Source of the DNA: Amphibalanus amphitrite | Lineage: Eukaryota > Arthropoda > Thecostraca > Balanomorpha > Balanidae | Direction of reading: 5' to 3' | DNA length: 64,000 nt | NCBI RefSeq assembly: GCF_019059575.1 | Contig: NW_024881597.1 | Location: forward strand, 538,501 to 602,500 | Shown: one piece after another, positions 61,114-64,000 of the stretch | Position numbering within the stretch: the first letter of the stretch is position 1 | Layout of the letters: each line of letters starts with the position of its first letter | Made by a program: the position numbers and the translations under genes | Notes under the pieces: model-generated | Seen by the model: only the letters and a program-made list of their open reading frames with translations | Told to the model about the DNA's origin: nothing | Database searches by the model: none

Positions 61114-62061
61114 TTAAAACCCTCGCACGACCAGGCCATTTCTCATAACACGAACGACCAGGGGGGGGGTTGTTACGACCCCCCCCCTGGCGTTTCGAAA
61201 CGGAAGGTCGTAGAGCTTAGCGGAAAAGACCAACGGATTGCTCTCGCCGAGATCTCGCGATTGGTGGTATATTTTTTGGTCCTAGGTCAACATTTGACCT
61301 ACTTTTGACCGGTCAAAGGTCAAATTTTCGGAAAAATAGACTTTTTTCAACTTTCGGCGGCGATTGCGGCAAAACGGTGGGAGATATCGACTTGAAACCT
61401 TCACTATCGTGTTCCTTGATCAATTCTCTATCGTTTGGTATGTATTTCGTTTCCCTAGCTCTAAAAATGGCGCGTTGGGAGCGCCGGAAGTCGGCAAGGT
61501 CACAGTCGGCGGCAGAAATTCGAAAAATCAAAATTTAAATTTTTGAAATCTGATTGTATTTTTGGATTTGGGAGGTCCATTTGCTCCCTGTAGAAGCTAA
61601 TATTGCTGCATATTCCCATTGAGGTGACAAGAATTAGCAAAATAGTGGTTCGGGCGCTTTTCAAAAATAGTACCGGACGCTGTTCCTCTTGTGACGTCAT
61701 AGCTCCGTGACCTGACCTGACCCGGTCAAATTTCTTATACCATATGATAGCCAATACTTGCCCCAACATGCATGGGAAGTTTCATCACGATCCATCAACC
61801 GATGTCCGTACCACCGGCAGGAAACCTCGGGCGTTGGCACTCAGTTTGTGAAAATCCGGCCGGAGGCTGTACCTCTTATGACGTCATAACTCCGTGACCT
61901 GACATGACCCGATCAATTTTTTTTCGGCAAAAGATGCGCAAAGGTTGCCCCATAAGGTACCCAAAATTTGGCGGCGCTGCGCGCCGCCGTTTTTGCACTA
62001 TTTCCGAAAAACCTCAGGGGGGGGGTTGATACAACCCCCCCCCTAGGCGTTCTAGGGTTAA
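61114..62061. mobile_element. TTAA-flanked element, GCACGACCAGG subfamily
   Basis: TTAAAACCCTCGCACGACCA at the left, CGTTCTAGGGTTAA at the right, about 948 bp. G-run/C-run pairs flank GGTTGTTACGACC and GGTTGATACAACC. It has fewer AGGTCA words than others but includes GACCTGACCTGACC (61707). Its left end matches the fragment at 1-240. Confidence 0.88.
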
Positions 62062-63134
62062 GCTGTTAAGGTGTTAATAGTGAAAGACAAATAGAAGTAA
62101 ACATGATGTCATATCATACCACCCAGTGCCGTTCTGTCTAATACCACCGCGTTTTCCACTCCCCCAGTCTCTAGTTTCCTATAGTCCTTCTCCAGATCCT
62201 ATGCTACCTTCCATCACCCAAAATCCATCATCCCTTTCCTCTGCATTTACCGAGACAGCATTGGTGTTGAGTTGCCAAAACAGACACCCTCCTATTTGTT
62301 TCCACACCCTTCCTGAGCTACAAGTTTCACAGCTACAAGATCAGCTCCACTTTTCTCATGCATCTTACTAACTACCTGAGCTTCCCCATGCTGCTGCTGC
62401 TCATGACATTGCTCTCCTCCTTGCTCACTTTCTCAGGACCACTTCCTGGTCACGAGCCACAATCACTAGCATCCCCACAAGTTCCTATTTTAACTCCATC
62501 TACCCTTTTCCCTCATACAAGACACTTTGACAAAAGTTCCTCCAGCTCAGCTACCCTGGCCTGCAGTACTTGAATATCCTAGTCATATTCACGTCTAGGT
62601 CAGTACCTCACTCAACTAAAAACCTTTTCAACGATTCCTTATTACTAGGTATAAAGATTTTTTTTCTTTTTTGAAGTTGGATAACTAACTAGGTATTAAG
62701 CCTGCAAAAAAAACTGCCTCACAATTAGTGCACGGACTTAAGGTAACTTAATATCTGCCCTTTATCAATAACCTAAGAAAACCGCTTTGCCCTGAAAAAA
62801 ATGAGCCTCAAATTCACTTAATTTTCCCAGATCCAACTCAGCTAACCAGCAATCTAAATGGTCCGCAATGCCTTTTGAACGTAACACCAAGACACATATT
62901 TTTGTATGTTAGGTAGACAAACATGTTTTAAATTTTAATGCCCGCTTTTTAAACAAACCAGTAGAACGTATTGCAGCAAAATTAAACATTAAAAGTTGCA
63001 AAATCGGATGACGTTTTCTCCCAGCACCGGTGCATTAGTTTGCTCTCAGGAAACTCTGTTCAAAATAGAATGGCTGACCGTAACTGTGTATTGTTGTGGC
63101 GTACATTAATAACATCCATTTGTTTGTTATTCAG
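62062..63134. other. Unassigned DNA, probably intronic
   Basis: CT-rich sequence (62130-62570) then AT-rich sequence. No exon or element recognised. Confidence 0.4.
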
Positions 63135-63249
63135 AGTCCCAGCACCTCTGTCGATGCGGAGGTCACGGCCACCACCGCCGACCCCGACGAGGGCACCAGC
63201 GCGAGCGGGCCGCCGGCGATGGACATTGAGGAGAGCTGGCTCGTTATCG
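63135..63249 (+). CDS. Probable coding exon with acidic LIR-like motif
   Basis: Acceptor TTGTTATTCAG, donor GTGAGTAT, 115 nt, phase 0 in and phase 1 out. The open frame reads SPSTSVDAEVTATTADPDEG and ends MDIEESWLVI. Acidic residues before W-L-V-I match the LC3-interacting-region pattern and recall the W-x-x-V/I motif near the start of TP53INP/DOR autophagy proteins, but there is too little sequence to name the gene. A possible next exon starts at 63730 after TTCTCGTTGCAG. Confidence 0.5.
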
Positions 63250-63729
63250 GTGAGTATAGAGAGTGAATGTTCATTTGAATGAATACGGCTTCGCTCCGCT
63301 CAGCCTCGGTCTGAATAATATGTTGTCCTGCCCGTCGTCAAGGACGTTGTCCGGCCCTCTGCCAAATTTGATTTATTTAGCAGCATTTATGGACTTTGTG
63401 AACATTTGTGAGCGTCGCATGTTTGGAAATGAACTTGCCCTAGGGCTGGCAATTTAATTATATAACCTCGTATTTTATCGAAATACCTCGGGTCTAATGA
63501 CCCTCGGAACTTCGGCAAAAACTCGGTGACATAATTAAATTGTCCCCAGCCCCGGGTGTGTATATTTTCTTTTTTGCTCTCAAAATTCCTGTTTTTTTTT
63601 TCTCACCTGACGGCTCGGGATAAAACCGTTACATCACTCGAGAATAAATTATGCGTTAATCGACTCGAGGCAACTTGCTCGGGATATAATAACCATTCAT
63701 AATATCGGAAATATTTGTTCTCGTTGCAG

Positions 63730-63870
63730 ACGATGCAGTCGACCACCTGCTGCACCGCGCTGGCGAGCACGGAGCTGTGTTTCAGCCATCCCCAGTACCC
63801 ATGGCCGCAAGTTCGAGCTGGCACGCTCTACGTGGAGAATGAGACGGTTGTCGAGTTCAAAGAGCTATAA
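63730..63870 (+). CDS. Possible following exon, frame uncertain
   Basis: Acceptor TTCTCGTTGCAG precedes GC-rich sequence. The phase-1 frame from the previous exon reads DDAVDHLLHRAG and stops at a TGA near 63833. A different frame (TMQSTTCCTALAS to VVEFKEL) stays open to a TAA near 63868 but needs phase 0. Neither is recognised, so only the acceptor and composition support this. Confidence 0.3.
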   Translation, partial: TMQSTTCCTALASTELCFSHPQYPWPQVRAGTLYVENETVVEFKEL

Positions 63871-64000
63871 CCTCGGCGGTCGACTTAAGTGACCACCTGC
63901 CGGGACAGAGACTGACCGGCAGAGATCTGTTGGTGCCTCATACTTTTCTCTGTTTGTTTCTGTTTTCTGTTCCGCAAGTTTTTGTCTTTACAACTAGTTG

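Overview
This is eukaryotic (arthropod-type) genomic DNA: long introns, GT-AG splice sites, dense small DNA transposons, microsatellites and no operon-like gene packing. The only gene I can reconstruct with high confidence is on the minus strand. It has fourteen coding exons scattered from 53222 down to 17582 that join in one open frame, every exon pair matching in splice phase. The product of at least 844 residues has five immunoglobulin domains, one fibronectin type III domain, one transmembrane helix and a cytoplasmic tail: the architecture and signature residues of the Sidestep (Side / Side-like, Beaten-path receptor) family of axon-guidance proteins. The first exon(s), with the signal peptide, were not found. 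A Sidestep gene points to an arthropod; a crustacean (barnacle-like) is only a guess from general genome character.

Layout. 1-17.5 kb: downstream of the gene; decayed and intact TTAA-flanked elements, a degenerate mariner (4012-5300), a 1.9 kb element with a 7-bp target duplication (10761-12625) carrying a nested element, a mosaic of nested repeats (13.2-15.0 kb) and a possible plus-strand terminal exon (1377-1585). 17.6-53.2 kb: the Sidestep-like gene, its introns filled with TTAA elements, purine/pyrimidine repeats and a 3.0 kb Mutator-like element (48242-51263) itself hit by a TTAA element. 53.2-64 kb: minisatellites, GTTGCG palindromes, one more TTAA element, a promoter-like patch near 60.3 kb and a probable plus-strand exon at 63135-63249.

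Most unusual observation. At five of the gene's thirteen visible 5' splice sites, the end of the exon together with its splice donor is tandemly duplicated into the downstream intron: 11 copies of 65 bp at Ig1, about 5 of ~33-37 bp and 3-4 of ~30 bp at the two Ig2 exons, 5 clear plus about 3 decayed copies of ~57 bp at Ig3, and 2 of 26 bp at Ig5. The other systematic oddity is a family of TTAA-flanked elements packed with AGGTCA (nuclear-receptor half-site) repeats and carrying G-run/C-run hairpins just inside both ends.
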